Source of the DNA: Onchocerca lupi
Lineage: Eukaryota; Nematoda; Chromadorea; Rhabditida; Onchocercidae
Direction of reading: 5' to 3'
Length of the DNA stretch: 64,000 nt
Assembly: GCA_028564675.1 (NCBI GenBank)
Contig: JAOVVO010000307.1
Coordinates: forward strand, 1-64,000
Of this stretch, positions 11,726 to 25,062 are shown in pieces; the stretch's first letter is position 1, and each line of letters begins with the position of its first letter. Below the pieces are notes generated by a model that saw only the letters and a program-made list of their open reading frames with translations, had not been told where the DNA came from and searched no databases. Position numbers and translations under genes: made by a program.

Positions 11726-11928
11726 GTGAAGGGTCTCTTGTTGTTTTTGTTATATGTGGATATTTTTATTTTCTTTGGCTATTTTTATTTTCTCCAAGAA
11801 TGACTTTCCTGAATGATAATTTTTCAGGAATTTGAAGAAAAAATTATATATTTCAAAAAATCATTAATTAATTAGACTTCTTAATAGACGATGGATGTGA
11901 AAAATTGCTGCTGAAGAAGAGAAAAAAA

Positions 11929-14900
11929 ATGGCATCATTGAATCTTAATGGATTAGAAGAATTATTTGAAAAAGGTGGTGATAATCCTGAAATAGTAGAT
12001 CGATGGTATGAACAATTCACCAAGGTTAGTTGCAAATATTTATAAATAATATTTTTGAAATTTTCAATTAATATTATGTGAATTTGTGAAAAGAAAGTGA
12101 TTGAAATCTAAATTTAAATCATAATTGGAAATTTAAATTTGATTTTTAAAATGAAAACGACGATTAACATCATTAATTGGCATGAATTTTTGTAATATCT
12201 AAAACAATATCTTATTGAATTATACTAAATTCAATTTTACAATTTAGTTGAATGTTTCTACTGGAAAAGAAAAACTAATTTTTACAATTTAATTTTAAAT
12301 TGCAATAATTCAATACAGTATTTCATATTTCAGAATATATTAGATATTGGAAATTTTTTATTTTTGCATTTGCTTATTTATGCCAAAATTATAAGGTAAT
12401 GCAAAACTTGGGTAGATTTAGTACAGAATTTAAGTAACTTAAATAGATTTGGTCTTTAGTAGATTTTTTTTTTTTTTTTTTTTTTTTTGCAGGAAATGTT
12501 TCTTAAATATGGAAAACTTATTCTCGAATTTAAATTCAATATAAAATTTCTTATAAATTCTATATTTGAATTTAAATTTAGTCTGATCTCGAAGATATCG
12601 AATTATCGGAATTAGCTAAACAAATTATGAAAGCAATGAAATGGATCATGCAATATGAACATGCACATGCGGAAGAATTGAGAGAGTTAGCGGAAAAGGA
12701 AGCTGCGGAAATGGCCGAGAAACAAGAAAATTGGGAAGAAGAAAGGGAAACTTTGAATGTATGCTAATTAATTATAATTAGTAATTAAAATAAATGCTAT
12801 TAATTAATTATTGTGATTTTGTGAATTTAATCACAAAGGATAAAATGGAGCGGAACATTCATTATCTTCAATAGCTATTTCCGGATAATGTAAAAATTCA
12901 TAATGCTATACCATTATCCATAATGCACTTACAGTAATCATTAATTTTTCACGAGTAATTTCATCATACTCATTAATTATTATTAATAATAATTAGCAAT
13001 AATTAGTGATAAATATGACGGATAGAATTAATATTGATTAGAATTCCAATTTTTTTTTTCTTTTAATGCTTGGAAAGATAATTTTTTGATAATCACTGAT
13101 TTATCATATTTCAAAAATTTATATCGAACTTTTTTCAAACTGAAAGCCGAAGTTTTTCTTGGCTAATTTTAGCGAAATTTTATTGAAAATTTTAATTTTT
13201 AATTTCCTGCTCTAATTTTTTTTTCGTTTATTTTATAGCTTAAACTCAATTCTTTACGTGAACGAATCGGTGCTGCAGCAGATGCCACTGATCTGAATGA
13301 AACATTTCGCGCACGAATTAATAGTTTAAAAGAAGAAAATGTTTTTTTAAAAGAACAAAATAGAGAACGGTTTGCTTATTTTTTATTTATTATTATTTTT
13401 TCGATATAAAATTTCAAAAAGAAAAAATTTAAATTTTTGAGTGAAAATAAATTCATGAAAAAAAAAAAATAACTACTTTCTTGGAACTTATTTACTTGAG
13501 AATTTGATTGAAATTGAAAATAATTGTAAGGATGTAAGAAATTATTATCTAATAATGATTATTTAGCGATCGTGAATTGGCTGAGCAAAATGCTAAAGCT
13601 GAAAAGTTAACTTTACGCATTGAACAACTCGAAAATGAACGCGCTAAACTTATTCAACAGGTAATGTTATTGAAATATTACTCAAAATACGAATACTTTA
13701 ATTACTATTTTTTTTTTTTTTTTTTTTTGAAATAATTCAATTTCCAATCATTTCTAGCAAGCATTTTTGGATGATTCTGTTCGTGAATTGAATCGACGAT
13801 TAGATGATAAATTGGATGAATCTACAACTAGTGAAGCTGAAGCACTGAAATTACGACAACGAAGTCAACAAGCTGCATTACTTTCCAAGCAACTTCAGGT
13901 TTTTTTTCTTTTTTTAAATTTTTTTTTTTAAAATAAATTTGAATTTTTCGAAAAATTCGTGATAATTTTTGAAAACAAATCTCAAAGATTTCAAAAAAAA
14001 TACCGAAGCAAAAGTATTATCTTCAGGAAGTGGCGCAACAAAATGAAGAACTTCGAGCGGAAATTGAGCAATTGACAACAGCGCTTGCTTCAGCAACAAC
14101 ATTCATCGAGGATACCGCTAATAATTATCAGACACTTTATGCGCAATTATTGGAAAGTGATAAAATTATCGAACGTTTAACAAATGATAATGAATTACTC
14201 AGTAAAAAGGTACGAGTAAGTAGACAATTTGTAAATTTACAATTATTTTTAACAATTTTAATTATCAAAGTTTTATAATTAGTTTAATTCTAATTAATCT
14301 ATTCTTTATTATAAAGTTTAAATATTACACTATATATTGCTAATGATATAGATAGTCTGATTTGAGTAGCTTTATCACTGAACCTTATCTTACATCTTTA
14401 TCGATAGATAAATCAATCAATTCAAGTAATTAACACTTATAGATAAGTTAATCAATTACTTAATTTGGTCAATTCATTATGCGCCACTGCGTCATTGTTT
14501 TATTTTACTAAATTGATGAGCAAAATGCATTTTTTATCTGCTTAATACTACGTTCAAGTATTCAATCATTGCGGTAATTATCATTATCACTCTCATTATC
14601 ATTATCATTATTATTATCAGTATTGCAATTAGATGCAGTTTCTACTCAGTATTTTTTCACTTTATGACATTTAAAAATCAAATCATCAATATAATAGAAT
14701 GGAAAAATAAGAAAATTGAAATAGCAGAGAATAAACATTTAAAAGAAAAGAATTTAAATTATTTGGATATCAGTTAGCTCAAACTTCATTAATTCTAATT
14801 AATTGCATTTTAATTAATTATACGGTTTTTTATATAAAAAGTTATATTTATAAATGCATTTATACATATCTGATTAAATTTAGTTTCAAGACGAAAAAGC

Positions 14901-15429
14901 GGTAATTGAAAAATTGGAAAATGTTGACGAAAATTCAATTCAATATTATGAGGTAATTTCAAATCATTTTAAAATTTTTGCTGAAGAATGTCACCAACTG
15001 AGTAGATTAAAAAGCACTAATCATCTCGATATGATTGGATTTTCAGAGATATAAATAATCGAAATGATAAGTGATAAGAATTGAATTTTGAGATGGTCAC
15101 ATGCTTGATAATAACTTCATACCATTTAATCATTTTTTATCAAATATATAGCTATATTTGTAATGTTAGTATAATGATATAAATGATATGAAAGTTTCAG
15201 AAGTTGCTAAAAAACAAAGATGAGCAGATTGAAGTATTGCAGCGGAAGTTTGAAACTTTGCAGGTTTGTTTTGAAATTTAAAAAATTCAATCAAATAAAA
15301 TAATATCCATCTCGAGAAATGTTCGTTCATTTACTTAAAAATATATTTAAGATAGAAAATAATTGATAAATTTTTGAAAATATTTCTGCTTCCACAAAAT
15401 CTGACGATGAATTTTCTTCAAATTCATTT

Positions 15430-15460
<31 letters not shown>

Positions 15461-18400
15461 CAAAGAAATTATATAAATCTATGATAACATTTATGCATAA
15501 GTATTGATCTCATCGATAAAATTATGAATATACTGTTTAACTACTGTCATTTCAACTAGCAGATAATTTTGCTTAAAATTTTAAACCATTTTTGCGTTCA
15601 TTTCAGGTAAGCCATTATAAAATTTCAATTTAAATTTAAAATTTAAATTTCCGATTGAATTGCAAGAATTACGAGCACAAAGTATGCTAGAAAATAATGT
15701 TGAACGTGAAGAAGAAATGGAACGATTACGAATAGAACTTGTTGAAGCAACAAAAATTGCTCAACAACTTTTCAATGTTTCAACAAATAATGATCATAAA
15801 ATTGATCAATCAAATATTGCACAAATGCAATCTGAAATTATAGCGCTCAATGAGGTTGTTGATTTTTTGCTTTGAACTTTGAACTTTGAGAAATTTAATT
15901 TAAAAAACACAAATATTTTCAAAAATATTCTCTTGAAAAAAAAAGAAGATAAATTTAGAAGAAAAACAACAAAATATTACAGACTATTGGCACATTGAAT
16001 TTTGAAATCAAGAAGCATGAAATGGAAAAGAGTGAACTTGAACGTAACCTAGAAATGAAAGATGTTGAAAATCAAAAGGTTAACGCTGAACTGAAAAGAC
16101 TTCGAGGGGTAAAAACTTTAATTTTTATTTATTGAAAAGTTTTGAAATTTTGAGATTAGCATAAGTCAGAAAAAGCAGAAGATGAAAATTATTATCGCAA
16201 AAATTGAGATGTGTTTCGATAAAAAGGAATTAATTAATGAATCAAATTATGTGATTGAATAAGTTGAAAGAATTCGTTATTTTGAAAAATTGATTTTTGT
16301 GAAATTCCGAAAGGCTTTATTTTTAATTCACAAATAAAGAAATGATCAAAATTACGATAAGTGTCAGAGAAATTACTACTTTATAGAAAATGTTCTAAAA
16401 TTTAAGTTATTTTCAAAAATTATTCATTCATCTGTGAGAGTTGCGAATTTTTCAGGAATTATTTGGAAGTGCAGAAGCTGAAATTAGCCGTTTGGAAAAG
16501 CAACTGAATTTTCGAGAACAACAAATCGAGAAATTGACAGCTAGATGTTCATTATTACAAATTGAACTTAGTTCTGCCTCTGATGCTTCTAATCAGAAAT
16601 TAGTAGAAGAAAGTGTAATCAAAAATGGAATCGAACGTGAAAAATACACGGAAGATAATGATGTCAACATTCGACGTGGAATGCGTGAAATTAAGGAAAA
16701 AGAAGTAAAATATGCAAAAGATGACGTTGATAAGATCAAAAAAAGTGATGTTGAAAGTAAGAAACATTCAGAAATGCTAAAAATCCACAAAAGGCCTAAA
16801 TCTCAGGAGAAAAAGCAGGCGGAATATGAAAAAGGCTTAGAAAGCTTGGAAGCAAGTGCAATGATCATTTCATCACTCAATCACGAATTAATGCTACTTA
16901 TGCAGGTTTCAATTTTAATTTTTTATCGCCTATTTTTCATTATGAAAATTTTAAAATACAATTTTAATGTTTTGATTTATTTTAAGTTTTATCTAAATCT
17001 GAAAATATTGCAAGCAATTTTAATGGCTTCAATTTTATTCTCAATTTTCTTCCATTCTTCATTTCATTTTAAAAATTCAAGAAAAATTTTTTTAAATGCA
17101 AATTTTTTAAAAAGTTTTTTCTTTTTTTTTTTTCTTTTTTGAGGAATTAGACGAGAAGGATCGTCAACTAAAACGTATGGAGAAAAGTGTCCAACAAACG
17201 ACAAGCAATATTGATGAATTAAAAATGAATTATTTGAATCTTCAAAAGGAAGCATCAAAAAATGATATGACACAGTACAAGAATGATATCGATAAGTTAC
17301 GCAAACAAATAGAATGTTATGAAATTAAAATTGAAGAATATCAGGTAAAATTTAATAAATTAGCCAGGTAAGGTAGGAGTTAATGATTAACTAATTAGCA
17401 ATCAGAATGTCTGAATAATAAAATTTTGAAAAAATAAATATTCACATAGAGGATGGTCAAGAAATTTTGTTAAAAATTTATTTTCACAATAGAAATGTAT
17501 TCATCATTTAAAAGATAAATTAGAGAAATAGTTGAAAAGTAAGTGTCATTCTTGAAAATGTCATCCTAAAAATGTCAAAATGTCATAAATGTCATCTTTT
17601 ACTATTTCGCTTGAAAAAATGAACCTAAATAAACCTAGCGAAAAAAAAAACAATGGAAAAATAAACCTAAATTTCTTTTTTTTTTCTAACAATAGAAAAA
17701 ATAGCCTAGGTTTTCATTCTTCTGTCTCTTCATTTTCCTTGTCTTTATTTCATCGATCATTTCAATCAACAGATTAATCGAAAAAAAAAAAAAGTAATGA
17801 ATGACATTTATTTATATTATACAGTGATCAATGATATTCAAATAATCAATTAATTAATTAATTTGGATTAATTTAAATAAAATTTGAAGAAATTAGCCGA
17901 TTCGATATGCTTAAATGGTGATGAAATGAAGCAAAAATTGGAAGAAATGAATAGACAAGTGATCGCAGAACGAATACAAAATCTTCAACTTGTACGAAAA
18001 TTAGAAATCGTTGAACAGAATCGAAATAATCAAGATATGGAATTTAGAAAACTTGAGAGAGATCATCAAGAGCAACGTTTGTTACACATCAGACAAACTA
18101 AAATTGCCAACTATGAATCTGTAAATTTTGAAATCTTTTTTTTTTTTTAAAATTAAGATTCTCTTAATAATGAATAAATATATTTTTGTAATTTGATTTT
18201 GAGACAAAGTAGAAGGTTTTGAAATTTCCGAAATTTAATTGAAATATAAATAATAGAGTTAAAAAAAAAAGAAAAAAAAGGTTAAAATGAATTTACTTGA
18301 AAAATTTAATTCATAGTTTTGAATTTTAGTTTGAATTTTCATAAACACATTTGTGGCTAAAGCATTCTTCTTATCTTTCAAAATTTCATTTCAGGATTTG

Positions 18401-21400
18401 GCATCAATTGAAATAGCACGTCTTCAGACACTTTTACTCAATTCTGTACCTAAAAGAGATTATGATAAGTTATTGATGGAGCATAAACAAATTTTAGCTT
18501 CTGATGATAGTTTTAAATCGATAAATTACGAGAAAAGTAATGAAAAGGTGAGAAAATAATTGTGTCTTAATTAATTAATTTCTGAAGAAAATATTACTTG
18601 TGATGTTTAATCACTCAGATATCAGGTTGCCTAATATACTAACTATTTCGTGGTATTTCAATCATGAGGAAAAGAATATCAAAAAAATTAATTTTACTAT
18701 CAAATTGAATTTTTAAAAAACAAAAATTAAGTTTTATATTTATTTGTTAAAAAAAATTTTCAAGTGTTGATATAAGTAATTTAAAAATAATATGATATAT
18801 TATCATGATAAAGATTAATGATACATATAAACATGAATCGTTAATGAGAAATTGATATCGATAATTCAGTATAATTATTTTGCAGGACGATGAATACATT
18901 GGAATAAATCTCTTAGAGATGAGTGATGAAATAAAAAGTGCAGAAGTTATGATGGAGAATGCTCATTTAAAGGTTGATATTTTTAATTTTAAAAATTGAA
19001 GACCTTTAGGAATCTGAATCCTTTCTTCTTCGAATACTCTTTTAGCTTTTTTAAATTTTCAGCAATTTATTATTTTGACCAATGATGACCTTATGCTAAA
19101 AAATCAAATAATTATTGATTAATAGATGAATAGCATCTGAGAGATGAGAAAGTATTAGCATAGCATCTGAATCTTCTTCTTCAGTCTTTCGAATATGCCA
19201 AATTCTTAATTATCTTCAATTCAGGAAATGATCAATGTTCTAAGAAGTCAAAATGAATATTGGCAAGTTGAAATAGAGAAGATTCAAGAGCAAAATCTCG
19301 AAATGATGCATTTCCTGGAAGATGTTGAAAGTGAATCACAAATGAAAAGTTTATTGGTTGCCTTAGAACGACGCTTTCTGAAGGCACTTTCGGATCATGC
19401 GCAATTTGTACAAAATCAAAAATTAACTGATCATCAATTGCTAGATCAACGAAATGAATTCATTCGAAAAAAACGAAATTGGACAATTGAAAAGAAAAAA
19501 TTGATCCAAATGATTAGATCATTGCAACTACTTTTACAGGTTGAATAATTTGAAATTGTGACTTTTTTTTTCTTCTCTTTTTTTTTTTTCCTATCAAAAT
19601 AAAAAAATTAAAATCTCGATGAAGAAATAAAAATTAAGAAGCTTTATCCCTTAAATAAGTTTAAATTAATTGATATGTGGCATTTTAATTTAAGCCAATT
19701 TGATGAAGTTTGTGAAATAATTTAATTTTTGATTAAAGTAGCATTAGATGAATACTTTATATTAAATAAGAATAAATTTAAAAAAATGAAAAAGTATAAT
19801 AATGAATACTTTATATTAAATAAGAATAAATACTTTATATTAAATAAGAATAAATTTAAAAAAATGAAAAAGTATAATAATGAAATGAAAGTTATTTAAT
19901 GATAGAAATGAATAAAATTAAAAAGATATGAATTGGTTCATTAAATTCTGTAATTAAATATGCTAATTTTTTTTTATAGCGTATGCGATTAAATTCAATG
20001 GATTTATTAACTATACAAGAAATGCGACAATGTAAAGAAAAAATGATTGAAATTAATGCTAATTATGCAAAAAGTCAAAAATACAAAGAAGAGGTAAATT
20101 TGAGGATTTCATCTGTTTTTCTCCTTCAGCAATGCAAAGAAAAATTCATGCATTTTATTCAAGATGATAAGATTATTTATTTAAATTATTTATGTGAAAA
20201 AGGTGTTTTAAAAAATTATTTTATGCATTTTTATTAGCATGCACGATGAAAATGCAATTTTGCAATTCTAGTAAATTGGAGTGAATTGCAAACAAAAGAT
20301 TAAAAAAAAAAAAGAAAAAAAGAAATGATGTAAATTTTTCAATTAATTTGCAAAATTTTTTTAGATTGAAAGAGAAAAAGAAGAATTAAACTTGCAATTA
20401 CGAAATGCTGAAGCATTAAGAAAAAGCTATGAATTGTTGCAAGAGAATGATTATAGCATAATTAAATTACAAAAAATTTTACAAGCCAGTCATTTAAATG
20501 TGCTAAATGTGAAGAAGCAACTTGAAAATGCTGAAATACAGGTTCCATGATAATTTTTCTTCCTAATATTCATTCATTTTTCATTGATTATTGATCTGAA
20601 CGAATAGCAATGATGAATTGAATGTTTAACAATTTGAAATTTCAGATTCAACGAAAAGATGAACAAATTCAAAAATTGAAGGAAGCAGTAGAAAGTTTGC
20701 AAAAAGAAAATGAAGATTTATTTGCAGCAACTTTTAAAATAACCGATTTTGATGAAAAAGATGAAAAAATTGATGCTGAATCATCTATCGATCCTAGAAC
20801 TGCCGAATTTCTTCCAAATGTAAAAAACGAAGAATTGTTGCAATCAGCAAAAATTGAATTGAAGCCACATGTTCAGGATATTAGTGATGAGAAAGTAAAC
20901 TTAAAAATCGAAGAATCCGAAATTTTGGATAAATCAGAATCAGAAGTTTTGGGTAAAGCTGAAACACCAACAGAAACCATTGATAGTGAATCTGATGCAA
21001 AATATCACGCAACGATCAATGATGCTACACCGAAAATTGCGAATATTCATTCGGATGAATATATGAAAAAGTTGAATTATATTCGTGAAACAGCTAAATT
21101 ATGTATTGCAAATTATAAGGTTAATTATTACATTTGAAATTTCAATTTTTACAAAATTAAATTCCAAAAAGTATTAACATAATATTGTTAAAAGATTATA
21201 TGGAAATTATTTGTTAAACTTTCTGTAATTGAAATCAAAATTCTAGAATAATTCTATAATCGAAATAAGCTAATAAATTTATTAATCAAAAAAAAAAAAA
21301 AAAAAAAGAAAAGAATTCATTAAAAAGTTGCAAATTTTATGACAAAAAATGAAAAAATTCTGTTATTTCGGTAAATTTTGATTCTTCGTTTTCATCCATG

Positions 21401-24400
21401 TATAAAATTTCAGGAACAATTGAAATATAAAGATAAAGTTATTGAAAAATACAAATCACTTCTACGAATTATGCAAAATGAAAATGATACTCAAGGAATT
21501 ATCATCGATTCGTCATCAATGATTGCGGAAGATTTAGCAGGACGAAAATTACGAACAGCAAACGAAATTTTATCATCACAAAATCGTGATAATGATATTG
21601 AAGCGAAAGATCGAGAAATAGTTAAATTACGAAATGAAATTGAACATTTCATTAAAGCAAATCGAAAACTCACAAACGATCTTCAACACTTTCATCGTCA
21701 AGCAAGAGATATTGCTGAGGCGAATACGCAAACTGATTTGCTTCAAAAAGATGATAAAATGATAAAAGAAAGGATTCTAGCTGGAGAGATTCAATCTAAT
21801 CAAAACAGTAACTTATCAAGTCCGAGAGAAGAATCAAGAAAAAGTATTACAAATCAAGAATCATTGATAATTACACGGACAACACCGCCAATAGAATCAG
21901 CGCAAATTGTTCCAGCTGAAGCAATCGCAGAAGATAAGGATATTCTGATGGAAGCATTGCGACGTGAGGAATCAAGAACGATGATTATGCGCATGGAAAT
22001 CAAAGATTTGAAACAGCGTAACGCTGCATTATATATTAAAAATCAGGTTTAACATTCAATTTTTTTTTTTTTTTTTTCAGGATTAATGATATTTGGAATT
22101 TTTTTTTTTTTTTTCAGCTAAAAAATGTAATTTAAAAGTTTTATAAAATTTTGGTTAGAGATTAATTAGATTCATTTCTTAAGATTAGCATCTTGCATAT
22201 TTTGCATATATTTAGTCTATTGATCAAACAAGAAGAGCTCAAAGAATTATTGATATTTGTCATGATTTTAGAAATCTAAAACTAATTAATTATAATTAGG
22301 AATTGGAAAAGGCATGTGAAAATATTCGAGCTGAAGCATTATCAGAGATTAAACAGAGTTATACATCCAATATCAGTGCAGAATCAGAAGCTATTGTTAT
22401 GAGGTAAATTTAACGTTATTTTCCAAAGAATAATCTTCGATGATCTATCTCGACTATTAATTTAATCATCCAAGAATGAAAGCAAAAAAGAATTATGATT
22501 GATTGAAATGAACCAATATTTCGAGAATGATTTTAGAAAGGGAAGATGTTTCCTCTCAATCTTTTGATCAGTTCCTAAAGAATTACAATGCTCAAACTTT
22601 TTCATTTCAAAATTGACAAAATTTTTTGCAATTATTCATTTTAGACTTCAAAAAGAACTTTGTGATCTCAAAATGGAAGCTGCAAATCAGAAAAAATTAA
22701 TTCGAGAACAGAAAGAAATTATCGATCGATTCGAGAAAAATCAATCCGTTAAAAATACACAGGTTTTTTTTTTTTTTTTTTTCATATTGCACACAATTCG
22801 AATTTTGAAATTTTACTCATTTAGAATTTACAACTTTCATTTGATCCAGCTTTAGCTTATTTGATTCTCGAGAAATTATGATCTTTAGGAAGAAGTATCA
22901 AAGTGGCATGAGAAGAAAGCACATGAAAGTAATATTGGTTTACTTCGGAAAAAATTGAAAGAAACGGAACAACGTGAACAAGAAACGTGCGAGAGATTAA
23001 AGAAACGTGATCAACAAATCAAACAACTGTCTAAATCAGAAAGTAGTAGAAGTGCTGAATTGAAACGATTGCAAGAAATGATTAAAAAGTTGAGAAGTGA
23101 TAAGGAAATGAGTGATCTGCAAATGAAATTAGCGAATGATCGTTTAAAAACCGCAGAAGAGACAAATATATATTTGAATCAAAAAATCATTCAATTGAAA
23201 AAGGTTTTAATTGTTTATTTTCATTCGTCATATTTGAGGTATATTTCCCGAAATTGCGAACTTAACTTCGGTGAAATTTCGCTTTTTCCAATTTCTCTAA
23301 TTGATATTTGACTTGTATAATAGACAAACTTTCAATGTATTTTACTCAAAAGTTGTCAATGATGTTGATTTAAGTAAATAGTACTACGATGAAAACATTA
23401 ATTAAACAATGAATATTGAATGTTACTGTGCAAATGACAAATGAAAATCTTACTTAAATTACATTATTATTAAATTAATAAATTAGCAAAAGTTATTATT
23501 AAATTGATAAATTGGCAAAAATTATTATTAAATCAGTAAATTGGCAAAAATTATTATTTAATTAATAAATTAGCAAAAAATATTATTATGTTAGCAAATT
23601 ATATAGAGATATTTACAGCTCAAAATATATATTAATTTTTATTGCAGGAAAGTAATGAATTGTTGCTAAGTGAGAAGGAAAAGATACCAAAAGGTATAAA
23701 AATAATGGATGACAATGTTGAAATGAGCAGATATAATATATCTGATGAAAAATTACGTGAATTGCGAGAAAAAGCTGAACAGGTTTGGTTGATCAATTTT
23801 ATTTTTTACGTAAGGTTATTTAACAGGAAAATTATAGAAAAAAGCAAATAGAATGATAATATCTCATGATAATTGGCGATTATTTTTACGATAACATAAG
23901 TAATGTTTAATATTAAAATAATAGGAATCAAATGAATTCAATTAAGTTTCAATTATCTTTAGGTGAAAGAATTTTGGTTTAAAAAAAAAAAAAAAAAAAA
24001 AAAAAATTCAAAAATCAAAAATGCAATATTTTGCAGTATGATAATTTAATGAGACAATTAACGAAGCTCGAAATGGAAATTGAGGAACAACGTAATGAAA
24101 TTCGATTTTTAAATGATAAATTAAATGAGCGAAAATATGACTGTGGTGCAGTTGCTGTTTTACGTGATAAACTTATGGCTAAAGAAAAAATTATCGAACA
24201 ACAAGTTAGTTTTCTTTTACTTGTTTGTAAATTTTACTAATTTTTTTTTTTTATTTACCCAGCAATTGATCATAGATGAATTGAATGAAATCTTCTGGCC
24301 ATTAGTCTTCTGGCTATAAACTAAATCTTCTGGCTATTAGCACTGCAGATAATTTCTAGGCTATATCAATATCTGCTTTATCTATCTTGAAATAAACAAT

Positions 24401-24638
24401 TTACACTCTCCTAGATTTGTATCTGCCATTACTTTAATCTTTCACCTTTGCTATAATAATTTCATCAGCCAGAAGCCTAGAATCTTTCAACTTCTACCAT
24501 ACAAAATTTTAAATATATCGAATTGATAAATTCGCAGTATGAATATGAGCTCTTATTTTGACAAATTTCATTAAATTCCATTTTCAGCAACACCGAATCG
24601 AAGAGCTGGAACGAGAAAAATGGCAGAATCTGTTGTAG
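11929..24638 (+). CDS. cep-290: CEP290, ciliary transition-zone coiled-coil protein, 26 exons
   Basis: CEP290 links membrane and axoneme in the ciliary transition zone; in nematodes only sensory neurons have cilia. Exons: 11929-12024, 12582-12758, 13239-13369, 13567-13660, 13758-13898, 14027-14209, 14884-14952, 15201-15263, about 15660-15854, 15983-16108, 16456-16905, 17144-17344, 17890-18120, 18395-18547, 18886-18972, 19225-19539, 19980-20093, 20365-20541, 20646-21119, 21414-22046, 22300-22403, 22645-22762, 22889-23203, 23648-23782, 24037-24204, 24588-24638, about 1666 residues (human 2479). It is coiled coil throughout. Collinear matches to vertebrate CEP290: LRSQNEYWQVEIE (19237 on) with its INSQNEYL segment; YKDKVIEKYKSLLRIMQNE (21426 on) with KEEVLKKYQRLLEKAREE; EEVSKWHEKK with LLRKKLKE (22889 on) with EELIRWEEGKKW. 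The start is the first ATG (context AAAAAAAATGG). The 5' boundary of exon 9 is unresolved, and an alternative last exon exists. Confidence 0.85.
19748..19885. repeat. Nested tandem duplication in a CEP290 intron
   Basis: GAATACTTTATATTAAATAA followed by GAATAA occurs three times, and the flanking AATTTAAAAAAATGAAAAAG with TATAATAATGAA occurs twice. The pattern fits one partial and one longer duplication of about 80 bases. Confidence 0.85.
23463..23582. repeat. Tandem repeat, unit about 36 bp, in a CEP290 intron
   Basis: ATTATTATTAAATTAATAAA followed by TTAGCAAAA recurs about four times with scattered substitutions. It is non-coding and lies between exons 23203 and 23648. Confidence 0.85.
24263..24319 (+). 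other. Possible alternative last exon of CEP290
   Basis: After the donor at 24205 there are two acceptors in compatible phase. TTTACCCAG leads to 24263-24319, a 19-codon exon starting QLIIDELNEIFW and ending in TAA. The acceptor at 24587 leads to the 17-codon exon QHRIEELEREKW. The second fits coiled-coil character and the AATAAA better, so it is used in the main model. Confidence 0.35.
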
Positions 24639-24702
24639 CAATTACGAATTACATTGTTGGGAACGAATTTGATGTATTTTATTATTATTTTTGATTTAAT
24701 TA

Positions 24703-24708
24703 AATAAA
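24703..24708 (+). terminator. Polyadenylation signal AATAAA of CEP290
   Basis: A canonical hexamer 64 bases after the TAG that ends the main CEP290 model, which supports that terminal exon. Confidence 0.65.
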
Positions 24709-24835
24709 CTTGAAACATCCATCCCTCCTCACGGAAAACATTTAAGCTCATAGGTTAAGTAAAAAAAAAAAAAAAAATAAATGAAGAAATTGTAGTGATG
24801 TAAATATTTTCTTCAATAAAAAGTTAATAACAACA

Positions 24836-24841
24836 TTTATT
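24836..24841 (-). terminator. Polyadenylation signal AATAAA of TRMT112
   Basis: TTTATT on the plus strand reads AATAAA on the minus strand, about 220 bases downstream of the TRMT112 stop. Other AT-rich hexamers lie nearby, so the choice is tentative. Confidence 0.5.
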
Positions 24842-25062
24842 AAGAACATTCATCTTGTAAACAACCATCATTCCGGAAACAATTCGAAACAATAACAATA
24901 TAAATCGAAATTCGATTCAAAATTAACCGGTTGATGTAAAGTCTCAAATCAAAAAAAGGGAAAAAAACCAAAACAAAAAGTAACATTTCATACATAAACA
25001 TAAAATATTCCGATTCAAAAAATATATATTGTACAACTAATATAAACAACAAAATGAACAAA

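Larger units (their letters stand above)
10704..11928 (+). other. DDX54-CEP290 intergenic region
   Basis: Contains the DDX54 3' UTR with AATAAA at 10780-10785, a short hairpin (arms 10891-10898 and 10912-10919), two direct repeats (11279-11322 and 11660-11725) and the CEP290 upstream region. I see no further gene. Confidence 0.6.
24639..25062. other. Convergent 3' ends of CEP290 and TRMT112
   Basis: A 424-bp tail-to-tail interval holding both presumed poly(A) signals, which are 127 bases apart and oppositely oriented. A 16-base poly(A) run lies between them. Confidence 0.7.
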
